The notes under the pieces: model-generated
Told to the model about the DNA's origin: nothing
The model's input: only the letters and a program-made list of their open reading frames with translations
The model's database searches: none
Translations under genes and position numbers: made by a program
Assembly: GCA_943324165.2 (NCBI GenBank)
Contig: CALPKO020000070.1
Coordinates: 1-6,912 of the forward strand
Direction: 5' to 3'
DNA from: Bdellovibrio sp. ZAP7
GTDB lineage: Bacteria > Bacteroidota > Bacteroidia > Flavobacteriales > Flavobacteriaceae
DNA length: 6,912 nucleotides
Part shown: positions 5,591 to 6,912 of the stretch, one piece after another
Layout of the letters: every line of letters begins with the position of its first letter
Position numbering within the stretch: position 1 is the first letter of the stretch

Positions 5591-6778
5591 TTAATCTAAA
5601 ATTGCAGCAATTCCAGGTAAGATTTTACCCTCTAACATTTCTAACATTGCTCCGCCACCGGTAGAAACATAGCTCATTTTGTCTTCAAAGCCAAATTGCT
5701 TTACAGCCGCCACAGAATCTCCTCCACCTACTAAAGAAAAAGCGCCGTTTTCAGTTGCTTCTGCTATAAAATTACCTAATTCGATGGTTCCATTTGCAAA
5801 TTTGTCCATTTCAAATACGCCTAAAGGTCCGTTCCAAAGAATGGTTTTAGATGCTAAAATTACTTTTTTAAAGTTTTCTAACGATTTTGGTCCGGCATCC
5901 AAACCTTGCCAACCATCTGGGATTGCTTTTACATCCACTACTTGTGTGTCGGCATCTTTAGAAAAAGCATTGGCCGCTATAACATCAACTGGAATATGGA
6001 TCTGAACACCTTTTTCTTTTGCTAATCGCAAAATTTCTAATGCCAATTCTTGTTTGTCATCTTCACAAATCGAATCGCCAATTGTTCCACCGAGCGCTTT
6101 CACGAAAGTAAAAGTCATTCCACCACCAATAATCATGTGATCGACTTTGTCTAAAATGTTCTCGATAACTGTGATTTTTGAGGATACTTTACTTCCGCCA
6201 AGTACTGCCGTTACTGGTTTTTCTGAATCTTTTAAAACCTTGTTCAAACTTTCGATTTCCTTAGCCAATAAAAGTCCGAAACATTTTTCGTTTGAAAAAA
6301 ACTGTGCAATGATAGTCGTCGAAGCGTGCGCTCTGTGTGCGGTTCCGAAAGCATCGTTCACATAAATATCTCCCAATGAAGCCAATTCTTTAGCAAAATC
6401 AATATCTCCAGCTTCTTCTTCATCGTGAAAACGCAAATTTTCTAACAATAAAACTTCTCCTGGTTTTAAGTTTTCTGAAGCTGTTTTTGCTAATTCGCCA
6501 ACACAATTCGCTGCAAATTTAACCTCAACTTTCAAGATTTGAGAGGCAGTTTTCAAAATGTGTTGTAACGAATATTTTGCTTCAACTCCTTTTGGTCTTC
6601 CTAGGTGCGACATCAAAATCACACTTCCCCCATCATTCAAAATTTTGTCGATGGTTGGTTTTGCTGCTTCAATTCGAGTGGCGTCTGTAACGTTAAAATG
6701 TTCGTCTAAAGGCACATTAAAATCCACGCGAATTAGTGCTTTTTTATTTTTGAAATTGAAGTCGTTTAAGGTTTTCAT
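5591..6778 (-). CDS. pgk: Phosphoglycerate kinase
   Basis: The protein is 395 residues, the normal bacterial length, and complete. In glycolysis it transfers phosphate from 1,3-bisphosphoglycerate to ADP, giving 3-phosphoglycerate and ATP, and it works in reverse in gluconeogenesis; it is a cytoplasmic monomer. The N-terminal domain shows the substrate-binding signature RVDFNVPLD (17-25), [11 protein letters not shown] (33-43), MSHLGRPKG (56-64), [15 protein letters not shown] (111-125) and [15 protein letters not shown] (139-153). The C-terminal nucleotide domain shows GGSKVSSK (194-201), [10 protein letters not shown] (216-225), [10 protein letters not shown] (314-323), the glycine-rich [10 protein letters not shown] (349-358) and STGGGAMLE (372-380). 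The ATG at 6778 starts the usual N-terminal MKTLNDF and is preceded by an A-rich stretch, as is typical in this phylum. A -7 promoter box lies about 60 bp upstream. No clear terminator follows before the transglycosylase promoter region, so some readthrough is possible. Confidence 0.99.
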   Translation of the reverse strand: MKTLNDFNFKNKKALIRVDFNVPLDEHFNVTDATRIEAAKPTIDKILNDGGSVILMSHLGRPKGVEAKYSLQHILKTASQILKVEVKFAANCVGELAKTASENLKPGEVLLLENLRFHDEEEAGDIDFAKELASLGDIYVNDAFGTAHRAHASTTIIAQFFSNEKCFGLLLAKEIESLNKVLKDSEKPVTAVLGGSKVSSKITVIENILDKVDHMIIGGGMTFTFVKALGGTIGDSICEDDKQELALEILRLAKEKGVQIHIPVDVIAANAFSKDADTQVVDVKAIPDGWQGLDAGPKSLENFKKVILASKTILWNGPLGVFEMDKFANGTIELGNFIAEATENGAFSLVGGGDSVAAVKQFGFEDKMSYVSTGGGAMLEMLEGKILPGIAAILD

Positions 6779-6816
6779 TTTTTATTTTTTTAAGAAAAAT
6801 TATTTTTTCAATTGTG

Positions 6817-6843
6817 ATTTGTTCGATATAAAGAACAAATATA
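6817..6843 (-). promoter_or_regulatory. pgk promoter -7 box with an overlapping inverted repeat
   Basis: TATATTTG (6843-6836, minus strand) matches the TAnnTTTG -7 consensus exactly and lies 58 bp before the pgk start. No clear TTTG -33 element lies at the usual spacing. A perfect inverted repeat (ATTTGTTC at 6817-6824, GAACAAAT at 6833-6840, 8-base spacer) shares five bases with the -7 box and spans the expected transcription start. It could be an operator or a hairpin at the 5' end of the mRNA. Confidence 0.5.
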
Positions 6844-6866
6844 ACTTATTTTAAAAACTATAAAAC

Positions 6867-6879
6867 CCAATTCAATTGG
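6867..6879. repeat. 13-bp palindrome upstream of the pgk promoter
   Basis: CCAATT and AATTGG flank a single central base, centred about 30 bp upstream of the putative pgk -7 box, close to where a -33 element would lie. This is a possible regulator site, but a palindrome this short in AT-rich DNA could arise by chance. Confidence 0.25.
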
Positions 6880-6912
6880 AAACTAGCTGAATTAAGTTGC
6901 GAAAACGTTGTA

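Overview
The window looks like ordinary chromosome from a member of the Bacteroidota, most likely Flavobacteriaceae and Flavobacterium-like. The evidence is AT-rich DNA with A-rich stretches instead of Shine-Dalgarno sites, promoter -7 boxes of the TAnnTTTG type, a DUF4907 protein, Flavobacterium-style Ig-like/LamG surface modules, and a membrane-embedded AraC-type regulator. All five supported genes lie on the minus strand, so in transcription order the window reads from right to left. No mobile element, tRNA, rRNA or CRISPR array was seen.

Right end (5591-6912): a complete phosphoglycerate kinase gene (pgk) with a good -7 box upstream. An 8-bp-arm inverted repeat overlaps that box. Next (3352-5376) comes a secreted MltD-like lytic transglycosylase with one SLT domain, a degenerate LysM-like segment and four clear C-terminal LysM repeats. 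It probably has its own promoter in the 214-bp gap after pgk, and it ends at a strong intrinsic terminator (3231-3265).

Middle (2969-3351): a gene-free stretch holding two terminator hairpins and, between them, about 98 bp of DNA with a strict 7-base period that changes from a GAATTAC-like unit to an AAACTTG-like unit. A promoter-like sequence overlaps the first terminator, so a short orphan RNA from this interval is possible but unproven.

Left half: a 7-TM protein with a C-terminal AraC/HTH_18 DNA-binding domain (1634-2878), whose true start is uncertain. A 285-bp spacer with two large palindromes and a hairpin abutting the next start codon follows. Then comes a probable two-gene unit encoding a small exported DUF4907 protein (953-1348) and, 25 bp later, a large exported Ig-like/LamG protein (1-927) that runs off the left edge. 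The surface-protein gene has visibly higher G+C than pgk.

The genes do not form one pathway. pgk is central glycolysis, the transglycosylase remodels peptidoglycan, and the regulator plus the two exported proteins look like an accessory surface module. I did not find a convincing new multi-gene system. The most unusual signals are the heptamer array with its possible orphan transcript, the hairpin at the DUF4907 start, and a 15-mer shared by two putative promoters.
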